Positions 25,695 through 33,687 of a stretch of 53,429 nt of DNA are shown here, in pieces (the stretch's first letter is position 1; each line of letters begins with the position of its first letter). Origin of the DNA: Actinomadura formosensis NBRC 14204 (lineage in GTDB: Bacteria; Actinomycetota; Actinomycetes; Streptosporangiales; Streptosporangiaceae); NCBI RefSeq assembly GCF_001552155.1, contig NZ_BCQQ01000037.1, positions 1-53,429 on the forward strand, in the 5' to 3' direction. Under the pieces are notes generated by a model. The model was given only the letters and a program-made list of their open reading frames with translations. It was not told the DNA's origin and searched no databases. Position numbers and translations under genes: made by a program.

Positions 25695-25906
25695 GTGTCC
25701 ACCACATCACCGTCGTCCAGCGCGCAGCGGGCACGGCGAGCGCTGGCCGCGGGGCTCCGGCCCTGCAGGAGTGGTGGGAGGTGGAGGACGCCTACCGCTG
25801 GTGGGACGGGCTCGACCGTCCCACCGCCGACCGGTGGGGCCTGACCGTCACCCCCGAGGGCCAGTACGTTTGGCTCGACACCGAGGAGCATCGCATCGGC
25901 CGATAG
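25695..25906 (+). pseudogene. Remnant of a helix-turn-helix regulator gene joined to an unrelated C-terminal fragment
   Basis: From GTG 25695 about 22 codons read like the N-terminus of XRE-type regulators that normally follow DUF6879 genes (SSAQRARRALAAGLR), but no helix-turn-helix follows and the frame ends at 25844. In another frame 25765-25906 reads as a coherent C-terminus rich in Trp/Asp (LQEWWEVEDAYRWWDGL, then VWLDTEEHRIGR). The simplest reading is a deletion that fused the head of one gene to the tail of another. Neither part has an intact frame. Confidence 0.45.
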
Positions 25907-25985
25907 GGGCCGGCGCATGGCCCCTCCGTAACGTCAGAACCCCCGGCGAGCCGAAAGCCCTGAACGGTATGACAGCGCACAAGAA

Positions 25986-26011
25986 CCCCGGACCCTCGAA
26001 AGAGGCCGGAG
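25986..26011 (-). terminator. Hairpin after DUF397 copy 1
   Basis: On the minus strand CCGG-CCTC-tttc-GAGG-GT-CCGG forms an imperfect stem downstream of the DUF397 stop codon at 26039. Confidence 0.45.
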
Positions 26012-26038
26012 CTCTGCGCGGATTAGCGGATTAGGGGG

Positions 26039-26221
26039 TTAGTGCTTCAGGGTTGCCATTAGGGCGGCGAACTCGTCGCGCGCTATCAGCAGTTTCGGGC
26101 CGTCCGGGTCTTTGGAGTCGCGGACGGCGATGATTCCAAGAGTTGACGCCAGTTCGACGCACTCGCCTCCGGTGCCGCCACTGTGACTGCTCTTGCGCCA
26201 GGTCGTCGTGTTCAGGTCCAT
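26039..26221 (-). CDS. DUF397 family protein, copy 1
   Basis: A 60-residue DUF397 protein with the family core TTWRKSSHSGGTGGECVELA, VRDSKDPDGPKL and DEFAALMATLKH. DUF397 proteins are encoded next to DUF5753-type helix-turn-helix regulators (the Streptomyces WhiJ-type pairs), where genetic data suggest they antagonise the regulator. Here the partner gene survives only as a short C-terminal scrap overlapping its start. It is highly similar, including at nucleotide level, to the copy at 26464. Confidence 0.85.
   Translation of the reverse strand: MDLNTTTWRKSSHSGGTGGECVELASTLGIIAVRDSKDPDGPKLLIARDEFAALMATLKH
26041..26130. repeat. Duplicated DUF397 3' segment, copy A
   Basis: Nucleotide-level direct repeat of 26466-26555, including the run AGTTTCGGGCCGTC and TTTGGAGTCGCGGAC, with scattered differences. 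This is evidence that the XRE-DUF397 pair was duplicated in tandem. Confidence 0.65.
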
Positions 26222-26295
26222 CGTTCTGCCTGCACCTTTCGGATGACATCAAGCGACTGATCTATCGGGAGGGCCAGGCCCCGAACGCCTTGGAA
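26212..26295 (-). pseudogene. C-terminal scrap of a second DUF5753 helix-turn-helix regulator
   Basis: The 27 residues before the stop at 26212 (VRGLALPIDQSLDVIRK) align with the C-terminus of the intact regulator encoded at 26580-27446 (VQGLALPVAQSLDEIRRK), and overlap the start of DUF397 copy 1 just as in the intact pair. No upstream continuation is seen, so most of this regulator gene is deleted. Confidence 0.6.
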
Positions 26296-26413
26296 CGCCC
26301 GGCGGTCGTCTCCTGTCTTCACCATAGGCATGGCATCGAATGGATCAACTGCTGTAGTCGCCGAGCAGCGGTGGGGAGACGATAACGATGCCTGGGTGGT
26401 GCTGAGCACGCGA

Positions 26414-26444
26414 GAGCCCCGGGCCCTTGGGAGGGCCGGGGCTC
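26414..26444 (-). terminator. Terminator after DUF397 copy 2
   Basis: GAGCCCCGG(G)CCC / GGGCCGGGGCTC stem of 12 bp with one bulged G and a 6-base loop, 20 bases beyond the stop codon at 26464. Confidence 0.7.
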
Positions 26445-26463
26445 CCGTGCTGATTGGGGAGTG

Positions 26464-26646
26464 TCAGTGCTTCAGGGTTGTCATCAGGGCTGCGAACTCG
26501 TTGCGCCGCACGATCAGTTTCGGGCCGTCTGGGTCTTTGGAGTCGCGGACACCCACCCCTTCCGGGAAGGCGGCTAGTTCTACGCACTCGCCTCCGGTCG
26601 AAGTCGAACGGGTGGCCTTTCGCCAGACGATCTTGCCTGCTTCCAC
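26464..26646 (-). CDS. DUF397 family protein, copy 2
   Basis: A 60-residue DUF397 protein (VWRKATRSTSTGGECVELA, VRDSKDPDGPKL, NEFAALMTTLKH) beginning at GTG 26646 inside the 3' end of the upstream regulator gene (67-bp overlap), so the two are translationally coupled. It probably modulates that regulator. It is 425 bp from its near-identical neighbour copy, marking a tandem duplication. Confidence 0.87.
   Translation of the reverse strand: MEAGKIVWRKATRSTSTGGECVELAAFPEGVGVRDSKDPDGPKLIVRRNEFAALMTTLKH
26466..26555. repeat. Duplicated DUF397 3' segment, copy B
   Basis: Partner of the direct repeat at 26041-26130. Confidence 0.65.
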
Positions 26647-27446
26647 GTCGTTGCCTTCCTGCGGATCTCGTCCAACGACTGCGCCACGGGGAGCGCAAGT
26701 CCCTGAACCTGCCTTAGCGCTTTGCCGAAGGCTACAAGGTCGGCTGGTTCGGCCATCGTGAACCCACGCGCCAGCGTCTCGACGTAAGCGACCTGTTGCA
26801 TGTCCTCCAAGGTGGCGATCGTGAAGGAGTGGGTGTTGCCCAGATGCGTGCCATCTGCGGAAACGATCTGGATTTGCATCCCGTCCTCGATCTTGGCTGC
26901 GAGGTGTTCGAGTTGCTCGACCATGACGTCGGGACTTCCGACGGGGCGTGTGAGCGTCTGGGCGTCCAGCAGAAATGAGACGTCAGGCGGAGGTGGATCG
27001 GAGCGGGTGAAGATCGCCTGCCGTGACATGCGCGCCGTCACCGCGTCCTTGTCCCCATGCAAGATTGCTTCGGCATAGGCGGGCACCTGAAGTAGACCGT
27101 GCACCACGGACAGGCTGTAGGACACGAGGATGATCGCATCCCCCTCGACGGCCACCCAGTCGAACCAGGTGGGAAACGCCGAGTCCATCGCGAGATCATG
27201 CCATAGGGCGAGTAATTCGCCATGAGCCTCCAGCAACTCGTCCATCTCTGCGGCGAATTTCTCAGTACACCTGGCACGGCCATTCTCGATTGCCCCGATG
27301 TACTGCGGCTTCACGCCCGCACCGCCGTGTGCCCGTGAGGCGAGGCTCTCTTGAGTCCAGCCCTTGGCGTTTCGGAAGCGTCGGAAGCGCCTTCCGAACG
27401 CGACGAGCGTTGGGCTTGTGGTGCTTCGTCTGCGGCGAGTGGACAT
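26580..27446 (-). CDS. Helix-turn-helix (XRE) regulator with DUF5753 domain
   Basis: A 288-residue actinobacterial regulator. The N-terminal helix-turn-helix spans about residues 15-75 (RRFRNAKGWTQESLASRA, then YIGAIENGRARC), followed by the ~180-residue DUF5753 domain (GLLQVPAYAEAIL; RQAIF; LDAQTLTRPVG; LPVAQSLDEIRR). Such proteins with DUF397 partners influence development and antibiotic production in Streptomyces. ATG 27446 is chosen since GGGAG lies seven bases upstream. It is divergent from the RsbW-like gene, a common arrangement, and co-transcribed with DUF397 copy 2. Confidence 0.92.
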   Translation of the reverse strand: MSTRRRRSTTSPTLVAFGRRFRRFRNAKGWTQESLASRAHGGAGVKPQYIGAIENGRARCTEKFAAEMDELLEAHGELLALWHDLAMDSAFPTWFDWVAVEGDAIILVSYSLSVVHGLLQVPAYAEAILHGDKDAVTARMSRQAIFTRSDPPPPDVSFLLDAQTLTRPVGSPDVMVEQLEHLAAKIEDGMQIQIVSADGTHLGNTHSFTIATLEDMQQVAYVETLARGFTMAEPADLVAFGKALRQVQGLALPVAQSLDEIRRKATTWKQARSSGERPPVRLRPEASA

Positions 27447-27619
27447 GGAAGGTCTCCCTGAGGGTGCGTACCACACAAGCGCGACTCAACCGGACACAAC
27501 CGAGCTCGGACTCGACGGTGCGACTTGTAGCCAGGACTCACCTGGTTTGTTACGCACCGTACATCGCTGGTGGCTGAATGTCCCCTTGTCAAGCCGGACT
27601 CATTCCGAAGGTCGCACTC

Positions 27620-28015
27620 ATGTCAGCAACAGTGCTTGCTCCAGAGGTTCCGCCGCCGCTCGTCCTCGAACCCACCGACCAGGCGCCGGGTCTCGCGCGG
27701 CGGTTCCTCGCCGAGCGGTTCGCCGAGTGGGGGGTCGAAGACGACTACGTGGGCCGGGTCGTGGTCTGCGAACTGGTCACCAACAGCTACCTGCACGGTG
27801 AGGGGCAGATCGTCGTCCGGGTGTTCCGCGACGAGCGCGACGGCCGGCCGGTGGTGGAGGTGTGGGACGCCGGGGAGGGGCGGCCGGAGATCCAGCCGGA
27901 GAACTGCGCGGACGTCTCCGGACGGGGGCTGCTGCTCATGGCCGAACTCGTCCACGACTGGGGCGTCCGTCCCCTCAATGAGGGAGGGAAGGTCACGTGG
28001 GCCAAGTTTCACTGA
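27620..28015 (+). CDS. RsbW-like ATP-binding protein (HATPase_c)
   Basis: A 131-residue single-domain GHKL ATPase of the anti-sigma-factor kinase type. The N box is CELVTNSYLHGEG, the G1 box DAGEGRPE, and the G2 box GRGLLLMAELV. Such stand-alone proteins are abundant in actinomycetes and often sit beside DUF5753/DUF397 pairs; only some are true anti-sigma factors, and no sigma or anti-anti-sigma gene is adjacent here. ATG 27620 has GAAGG upstream. It overlaps the next gene by 19 bases. Confidence 0.88.
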   Translation: MSATVLAPEVPPPLVLEPTDQAPGLARRFLAERFAEWGVEDDYVGRVVVCELVTNSYLHGEGQIVVRVFRDERDGRPVVEVWDAGEGRPEIQPENCADVSGRGLLLMAELVHDWGVRPLNEGGKVTWAKFH

Positions 28016-28368
28016 CGGGCTACCAGGTTCGCCGGAGGCTCCACTTCCGCCTCCTGAAGTGGCGCACCGACCGCAACCGCGACACCGTCGTACGCCACTT
28101 GGACCTGCTCGCTCTCGCGCTGGAGCGGCACGGGTGGCGCTGTGTGAAGACGTACTGCCCCGAGGTCGTCCCGGTCCGTACGCCGCTGCTGCGGGTCTAC
28201 GGCGCCGGCGGTGTCGTGATCACGCTCAATGTCATGGCAGTGCCCGGAGGCCGGTGGGCGTTCCATGAGGCTCCGCGCGGACGTGGCGGGTTCCTGTGCC
28301 ACTGCGGAGGCGACACCAAGTACGCCGCGCAGGTCATCGACCGGTTTCTTCAGGACCGATCGCGGTAG
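27997..28368 (+). CDS. Hypothetical protein, 123 residues
   Basis: A basic protein with no family I recognise. It has an Arg-rich N-terminus (VRRRLHFRLLKWRTDRNRD), a central region around YGAGGVVITLNVMAVPGGRWAFHEAP, and a CHCGG motif near the C-terminus, possibly metal- or redox-active. GTG 27997 follows GAGGGAAGG and overlaps the RsbW-like gene, so the two are coupled and may work together. It forms a short operon with the 62-residue gene that follows. Confidence 0.65.
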   Translation: MGQVSLTGYQVRRRLHFRLLKWRTDRNRDTVVRHLDLLALALERHGWRCVKTYCPEVVPVRTPLLRVYGAGGVVITLNVMAVPGGRWAFHEAPRGRGGFLCHCGGDTKYAAQVIDRFLQDRSR

Positions 28369-28372
28369 CCAC

Positions 28373-28561
28373 ATGAACGAGGCCGTGCTCCACCATCTGT
28401 TCCTGGAGTGGGCGATCATGCGGGACGGTGCGGGCGTGTGGCGGGCCATCGGCCGCATCCCGATCTCGGCGTCCGACCTGGACGGTCTGCTGGAGTCGCT
28501 CACCGTCGCCGACCCTGACGCCGTCCGGCGTGCCCTCTCGCTGCTGACGGAGGACGGATGA
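28373..28561 (+). CDS. Hypothetical protein, 62 residues
   Basis: A small acidic, probably helical protein (LHHLFLEWAIMRDG, then SASDLDGLLESLTVADPDAVRRAL). It begins five bases after the preceding gene, with no strong ribosome-binding site, so reinitiation is likely. No family is recognised. Its placement suggests it belongs to the same small operon as the RsbW-like ATPase. Confidence 0.55.
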   Translation: MNEAVLHHLFLEWAIMRDGAGVWRAIGRIPISASDLDGLLESLTVADPDAVRRALSLLTEDG

Positions 28562-28584
28562 CCCGGCCCGCCTCGTGATCCGGG

Positions 28585-30180
28585 TCAGGGGGTGAGGCGG
28601 CGGTGGATGTCGTCGCGTAGTTCGCCCTTGGCGACCTTGCCGCCGGAGGAGCGGGGCAGGGCGTCCAGGACGATGAGCCGCTCGGGGTGCCACTCGCGGG
28701 AGACGCCGCGCTCGGTCAGGTGCGCGGTGAGGTCGTCCAGGGTGAGCGCGGCGCCCGGACGCAGTTCGGCGTAGACGCAGACGCGTTCCCCGAACACCTC
28801 GTCCGGCATCGCGACGGCGGCGGCGAGCGCGACCGCCGGATGCGTGCCGACCTCCTCCTCCACGGCGGCGGCGCTGATGTTCTTGCCGCCCCGGATGATC
28901 AGGTCGCTGAGCCGCCCGACGACGCGGAGGTAGCCGTCGGCGTCGATCTCCACGATGTCGGCCATGAGCATCCAGCCGTCCGGGGTGAACAGCTTCTCGT
29001 CGGCCTCCGGGTCGTCGTAGTAGCCGGAGCAGGTCGCGGGGCCTTTGCAGCCGGGCTGGCCGGGACGGCCGCTCCCCGTGATGTCGGATCCGTCCGCCGG
29101 GTCGAACAGCCGCACCCGCATCTCCGGGATGATCCGGCCGGCGGTGCGCAGGCGGTGCTCGCGGGTGTCGTCGAGGCTGGTGCAACTGAGCGCGCCGGTC
29201 TCGTTCGAGCCGTAGAACTGGAGGACCTTCGCGCCCGTCGTCTCCTCGAACCGGGCCGCCCGGTCGTAGGGGACGGCCTCGCCGCCGGTGAACATGCAGC
29301 GCAGCGACGACAGGTCGCGTTCCCGCTCCGCCTGCGCGTTCAGCAGCATGATGAACTGCGTGCTCACGCAGTGCAGGACGGTCACGCGGTGCCGTTCGAT
29401 CAGGTCGAGCGCGGCGTGCGCGTCGAACCGCTCCATCAGCACGGTCGGGACGCCGAGCGCCGCGGGGGAGAAGTGCGCCGTCCACAGCCCGAACCCGAAC
29501 GGGGACGGGACCGCCCCCATGAACACGTCGGACGGGTTCAGCGCCCCCGCCCGGCACGCCAGCTCGTGGAAGTAGAACCAGCGGTTCTGCGTGTGGGGCA
29601 CGCACTTGGGCAGCCCGGTCGTGCCCGATGTCGAGTTCAGCATGGAGAAGTCGTCCGGGCCGAGTGCGCGGCCGGTGATGTCGGCGTCGCGCGGGTCGCC
29701 GGGGACGCCGAGGCGGTCGACGACGACATGGTGGGCGAGGCCGAGGCCGTCCGCGCGCAGTTCGTCCACCAGTGCGGCGGACCGGGCGCCGCGGTGTTCG
29801 GCGAGCGTGACCAGGGCGCGTGAGCCGGTGCGTCCCAGCAGGAACCGCAGCTCGCGGCGGCCCGCCCGCGCGCCGACGCCGACCAGCACCAGCCCGGCCT
29901 TCTCCGCCGCCACGGCGGCGACATGCCACGCGGGGCCGTCCGGCAGCAGCGTCGCGACCCGGTCGCCCGGTGCGAGGCCGAGCGCGGCGAGGTGGCGGGC
30001 CAGGACCGTCGAGTTCTCCTCGTACCGCGCCCAGGTGAGCGTCTCGTCCGGGGTCGTGTAGGCGGCGGCGCCGGGCCGCTCCGCCGCGTGCCGCCGGACG
30101 TGGTCCGCGACGGTCGCCGCGCCCCACCAGCCGGCGGCCCGGTACGCCCGCACGGTCGCCGCGTCGAATGGACTGGTCAC
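28585..30180 (-). CDS. AMP-forming acyl-CoA ligase
   Basis: A 531-residue ANL-superfamily enzyme that activates a carboxylic acid with ATP and CoA. Motifs: the phosphate-binding loop STSGTTGLPK, YGSNETG (A5), hinge motif GRLSDLIIRGGKNI (A8), and the catalytic lysine in SSGGKVAKGEL (A10). Architecture resembles benzoate, cyclohexanecarboxylate and fatty-acid ligases; the substrate is not predictable. It starts with GTG 30180 behind GGGGAGG. It is divergent from the LivH gene and probably activates the acid imported by that transporter. Confidence 0.9.
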   Translation of the reverse strand: MTSPFDAATVRAYRAAGWWGAATVADHVRRHAAERPGAAAYTTPDETLTWARYEENSTVLARHLAALGLAPGDRVATLLPDGPAWHVAAVAAEKAGLVLVGVGARAGRRELRFLLGRTGSRALVTLAEHRGARSAALVDELRADGLGLAHHVVVDRLGVPGDPRDADITGRALGPDDFSMLNSTSGTTGLPKCVPHTQNRWFYFHELACRAGALNPSDVFMGAVPSPFGFGLWTAHFSPAALGVPTVLMERFDAHAALDLIERHRVTVLHCVSTQFIMLLNAQAERERDLSSLRCMFTGGEAVPYDRAARFEETTGAKVLQFYGSNETGALSCTSLDDTREHRLRTAGRIIPEMRVRLFDPADGSDITGSGRPGQPGCKGPATCSGYYDDPEADEKLFTPDGWMLMADIVEIDADGYLRVVGRLSDLIIRGGKNISAAAVEEEVGTHPAVALAAAVAMPDEVFGERVCVYAELRPGAALTLDDLTAHLTERGVSREWHPERLIVLDALPRSSGGKVAKGELRDDIHRRLTP

Positions 30181-30220
30181 AGCTGCCTCCCCGGTCTCCC
30201 AACCTGCCCCGAAGTTAGCA

Positions 30221-30249
30221 TTGTCATAGCTTTCTTTTAAACATAAGAT
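30221..30249 (+). promoter_or_regulatory. Candidate promoter of the livHMGF-type operon, with shared spacer motif
   Basis: TTGTCA (30221-30226), a 17-base spacer containing GCTTTCTTTTA, and TAAGAT (30244-30249). The same spacer 11-mer and the same -10 hexamer occur before the ThDP gene at 15563-15589, suggesting a common regulator. The minus-strand CoA ligase promoter must also lie in this 97-bp gap. Confidence 0.6.
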
Positions 30250-30277
30250 CCCGCAGAAGCAGCTCAGAAGGAGCGGG

Positions 30278-31150
30278 ATGTCAGCGCAACTGTGGGTCTC
30301 GGTCGTGCAGATCGGGTGCTTCTTCGGACTGGTGGCCCTCGGGTACTACCTGGTCCTCGAAGGAGCCGACTTCTTCAACTTCGCGCTCGGTCCGTTCGCG
30401 ATGTTCTCCGGCCTGACGGCGTCCTGGCTGATGGCGCAGCAGGGCTGGCCGCTCGGGTTCGCCGCCGTGCTCGGCATCGCGATCGCCGCGGTCCTCGCGG
30501 TCGTCACCGAGGTCGCGCTCGTCCGGCCGATCGACGCGCGCACCGGCGGCGGCGAACTGCCCTCCCTCATCGCGGTGGTCGCCGTGCTGTTCGCGGTCGA
30601 GCAACTCGCCGGCACCCTGTTCGGCCGGCAGCTCATGCCGGGCCGGTCATGGCTGCCCGACACGACCCTCGACCTCGGCTTCGTCACCGTGGACGGGCAG
30701 ACGCTCGTGCTCGTCGCCTGCACGCTCGTCTCGTTCACCGGCGTGTGGGTGTGGATGCGCAAGTCCAAGTACGGCCGCATCCTGCGCGCCGTCGGCAGCA
30801 ACCGGGAGGCGGCGCGCACCCTCGGGATGCCGGTCGGACGGGTCCGGCTGGTCGCGTTCGCGCTCGCCGGCCTCGTCGTCGGCCTCGCCGGGCAGCTGTT
30901 CTCCGCCAAGGCGGGGGTGAGTTTCCAGTCCGGCTTCGGATGGGCGCTGTCGGGGTTCCTCGCCCTGGTCATCGGCGGGACGGGCTCGGTGTGGGCGCCG
31001 CTGGCCGGCGGGCTCCTGCTCGCGCTCGCCCAGACCCTCGTCCCCTACTACCTGGGCAGCGCCTCACTCGACTACGCCGTCCTGGCCGTCGCGATCCTGT
31101 TCTTCGCGCTCCGGCCGAGCGGTCTGTTCGTACGGAGGGTCCGAGTATGA
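30278..31150 (+). CDS. ABC transporter permease, LivH type
   Basis: A 290-residue polytopic inner-membrane permease of the branched-chain amino acid/aromatic acid (HAAT) family, with about eight hydrophobic segments and the conserved EAA-like loop containing GSNREAARTLGM (about residues 178-189). It forms the membrane channel with the LivM protein encoded next. AAGGAG precedes the ATG. The stop overlaps the next start (ATGA). The substrate range probably follows the pathway rather than leucine. Confidence 0.93.
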   Translation: MSAQLWVSVVQIGCFFGLVALGYYLVLEGADFFNFALGPFAMFSGLTASWLMAQQGWPLGFAAVLGIAIAAVLAVVTEVALVRPIDARTGGGELPSLIAVVAVLFAVEQLAGTLFGRQLMPGRSWLPDTTLDLGFVTVDGQTLVLVACTLVSFTGVWVWMRKSKYGRILRAVGSNREAARTLGMPVGRVRLVAFALAGLVVGLAGQLFSAKAGVSFQSGFGWALSGFLALVIGGTGSVWAPLAGGLLLALAQTLVPYYLGSASLDYAVLAVAILFFALRPSGLFVRRVRV

Positions 31151-32157
31151 GTGCGGTATCGGTGAAGGAGTCGGCCGGGTCGTTCGGGTGGGTCCGGTCG
31201 GCGGAGACGGCGCGCGTCCTCGGCACGCTGGTGCTGACGCTGGGCGTGATCGCGTGGGCGGGCGGTGACCTGTTCCGGCAGGACCTGGCGCTTCTCGGCG
31301 CCACGTACGCGCTGCTGGCGCTCGGCATGTACCTGCCGTTCAACCTGGCGGGGGCGCTGTCGCTCGCCTACAGCGCCTACGTCGCGATCGGCGGGTACGC
31401 GGTCGGGCTCGTCGCGACCGAGACCGGCTGGCCGCTGCCCGTCGCCTACCTGCTCGGCGCGGTCGCGTCCGCCGTGCTCGCGGTCGTGCTCGGATTCGCG
31501 ACGCGGCGGCTGTCCGGCTTCTACCTGGCGGCGGTGACGCTGCTGTTCGGCGTCGCGTTCCAGAGCTTCCTGCTGGACGCCAAGGAGATCACCGGCGGGG
31601 CGCTCGGCATCGGCTCGATCCGCCCGCTCACCCTCTTCGGCGGCGAAGTGGACCGGCGGTCGTTCATCGCGCTGACCCTGCTGGTCGTGTGGATCGTCGC
31701 GGTGGCCGTGGACCGGGTCCGCCGGTCGCCGTTCGGGGTGGCGCTGCAGAGCTCCCGGGACGTCCCGGCGGCGGTGGAGGCGGCCGGGATCGGCGTCCCC
31801 GCGCTGCGGCTGACGGTGCTCGGCGCGGGCGCGGCGATCGCGTCGGTCGGCGGCGGCCTGTTCACCACCGCCAACCAGACGATCGGGCCCGACACGTTCA
31901 CGCTGAGCCTGGTCATGCTGGCGATCTTCATGCCGCTGCTCGGCGGGCAGGGGTCGGCGTGGGGCGCGGTGCTCGGCGCGGTCCTGGTCGTCGAGCTGAC
32001 CTTCAACCTGCAGATCTTCGAACGCGCCGGGTCCCTGATCTTCGGGATCGCGGTGCTCGCCGTCCTGCTGATCGCCCCGCGCGGGATCCTCGGCTACGCC
32101 GGGCAGGGCGCCCGGTGGCTGCGCGGCCGGCTCACGCGCACGGGAGGGACGCGATGA
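31147..32157 (+). CDS. ABC transporter permease, LivM type
   Basis: A 336-residue second permease of the HAAT importer, with about nine to ten hydrophobic helices and the cytoplasmic loop SSRDVPAAVEAAGI that contacts the ATPases. The N-terminal ~20 residues are a soluble extension. It is translationally coupled on both sides (ATGA overlaps with LivH and LivG genes). Confidence 0.93.
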   Translation: MSAVSVKESAGSFGWVRSAETARVLGTLVLTLGVIAWAGGDLFRQDLALLGATYALLALGMYLPFNLAGALSLAYSAYVAIGGYAVGLVATETGWPLPVAYLLGAVASAVLAVVLGFATRRLSGFYLAAVTLLFGVAFQSFLLDAKEITGGALGIGSIRPLTLFGGEVDRRSFIALTLLVVWIVAVAVDRVRRSPFGVALQSSRDVPAAVEAAGIGVPALRLTVLGAGAAIASVGGGLFTTANQTIGPDTFTLSLVMLAIFMPLLGGQGSAWGAVLGAVLVVELTFNLQIFERAGSLIFGIAVLAVLLIAPRGILGYAGQGARWLRGRLTRTGGTR

Positions 32158-32954
32158 CCGAGACGACTCATGACGGGCCGTATCTGCTGGAGGGCACCGG
32201 GCTCGGTAAGAGCTACGGCGGCGTCCACGCGGTCGACGACGTGTCGCTGCGCCTGTCGGCCGGGGAGGTCCTCGGGCTGATCGGCCCGAACGGTGCCGGC
32301 AAGACGACGCTGGTGGACCTGCTCGACGGCGCGCAGCCCGCCGACCGGGGGACGCTGACCATCCGGGGGCGCAGGCTCGGCGGCCCGCCCTCGCGGCGCG
32401 CCCGCGCCGGTCTCGCCCGGACGTTCCAGCATCCGCACCTCGCGCACGACCTCACCGTCCGGGAGAACATCCTGCTCGGGGCCGCCGCGCCGAAGCTCGC
32501 CGGGGTCGGCGGGCTCATCGCGGGCCTGGTCGCGGGCGCGTTCCGGCCCGCCGGGGCCCGCTTCGAGGGCACGCTGCGCCGGGTCGCCGAGGCCCTCGAA
32601 CTCGGTGACCTGAGCCGCCGCTGCGGCGACCTCACGCTCGGCGAGCAGCGGCTCGTCGAGGTCGCCCGCGCGCTCGCGCAGGAGCCGTCGGTGCTGCTGC
32701 TGGACGAGCCGTTCGCGGGCGCCGACTCGATCGGCATCGGGGCGATCTCGGCGGCGGTCCGCACGGTCCGCGCGCAGGGCTGCGGGATCATCCTCGTCGA
32801 CCACAACGTGGACATCGTCGCGTCCCTGGTCGACCGGGTCATGCTGCTGCGCACCGGCACGGTGGTGTTCGACGGCGACCCGGCCGAATGCCTGGCCAGC
32901 GCCGAGATGCAGGACGTCTACTTCGGAACCGGTGGTGAGAGCGTTGCCCCATGA
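32154..32954 (+). CDS. ABC transporter ATPase, LivG type
   Basis: A 266-residue ATPase with Walker A GPNGAGKTT, a variant signature LTLGEQRLVEVARAL (LSGGQ replaced by TLGEQ), and Walker B VLLLDEPFAG followed by the switch His in LVDHN. A LivG-specific insert lies between Walker A and the signature (AAPKLAGVGGLIAG…). It powers import together with the LivF protein; its 3' end overlaps the LivF gene. Confidence 0.93.
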   Translation: MTETTHDGPYLLEGTGLGKSYGGVHAVDDVSLRLSAGEVLGLIGPNGAGKTTLVDLLDGAQPADRGTLTIRGRRLGGPPSRRARAGLARTFQHPHLAHDLTVRENILLGAAAPKLAGVGGLIAGLVAGAFRPAGARFEGTLRRVAEALELGDLSRRCGDLTLGEQRLVEVARALAQEPSVLLLDEPFAGADSIGIGAISAAVRTVRAQGCGIILVDHNVDIVASLVDRVMLLRTGTVVFDGDPAECLASAEMQDVYFGTGGESVAP

Positions 32955-33687
32955 GCTGATCCTGAGCGGGGTCTCGGTGCGGTACGGCGAGTCGGTCGCG
33001 GTCGCGGACGCCTCGCTCACCTTCACCGGCGGGGCCGTCACCGGCGTCGTCGGGCCGAACGGCGCCGGGAAGTCGAGCCTGCTCCTCGCCGCGTACGGGT
33101 CCGTCGCCGCGACCGGCCGGGTCACCCTGGACGGCGAGGACATCGGCGGGCTGAGCGCCGCCCGCCGCGCCGCCCGCGGGCTCGCGCTCGTCCCGCAGGG
33201 CAGGCAGATCTTCCCGCGGCTGACCGTCCGGGAGAACCTCCAGGTCATGGCGGACACGCTGGGCCTGCCGGGCGGGCAGGTCGAGACGGCGCTCGACCGC
33301 TTCCCGGTGCTGCGCGAACGTGCCCGCGCGCTCGCCGGGGTGCTCAGCGGCGGCGAGCAGCAGATGCTCGCGGTGTCCCGCGCCCTGATGGGCTCGCCGA
33401 AGGCGCTGCTGCTGGACGAGATGTCCACCGGCCTGGCGCCGCTGGTCGTCGCGGAGCTGATGGACACCGCGCGCCGGCTCGCCGAGGAGGGCACCGTCGT
33501 GGTGGTCGTGGAGCCGTCGATCGGCGCGATCCGGGACCGCCTCGACCGCGGCTACGTGCTGCTGCGCGGCCGGGCGTCCGACCCGGTCGAGGGCGGCCGG
33601 GAACTGGACGCCGCCTACCAGCGCGCGATGGGCGTCACGGCCGGGAGCGCGGAACCGCACGCGGTCTCGCCCCCGGGTGGAAGATGA
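32932..33687 (+). CDS. ABC transporter ATPase, LivF type
   Basis: A 251-residue second ATPase of the importer: Walker A GPNGAGKSS, Q-loop VPQGRQIFPRLTVREN, canonical signature LSGGEQQMLAVSRAL and Walker B LLLDEMSTGLAP, all typical of LivF. The start is uncertain: GTG 32932, GTG 32935 and TTG 32944 are in frame and lie inside the LivG gene. The stop overlaps the start of the GntR gene, so regulator and transporter are co-translated. Confidence 0.92.
   Translation: MVRALPHELILSGVSVRYGESVAVADASLTFTGGAVTGVVGPNGAGKSSLLLAAYGSVAATGRVTLDGEDIGGLSAARRAARGLALVPQGRQIFPRLTVRENLQVMADTLGLPGGQVETALDRFPVLRERARALAGVLSGGEQQMLAVSRALMGSPKALLLDEMSTGLAPLVVAELMDTARRLAEEGTVVVVVEPSIGAIRDRLDRGYVLLRGRASDPVEGGRELDAAYQRAMGVTAGSAEPHAVSPPGGR

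Noticed and set aside
24932..28561. The regulatory patch as a prophage or integrative element
   Set aside because: No integrase, transposase, terminal repeats or tRNA target is visible.
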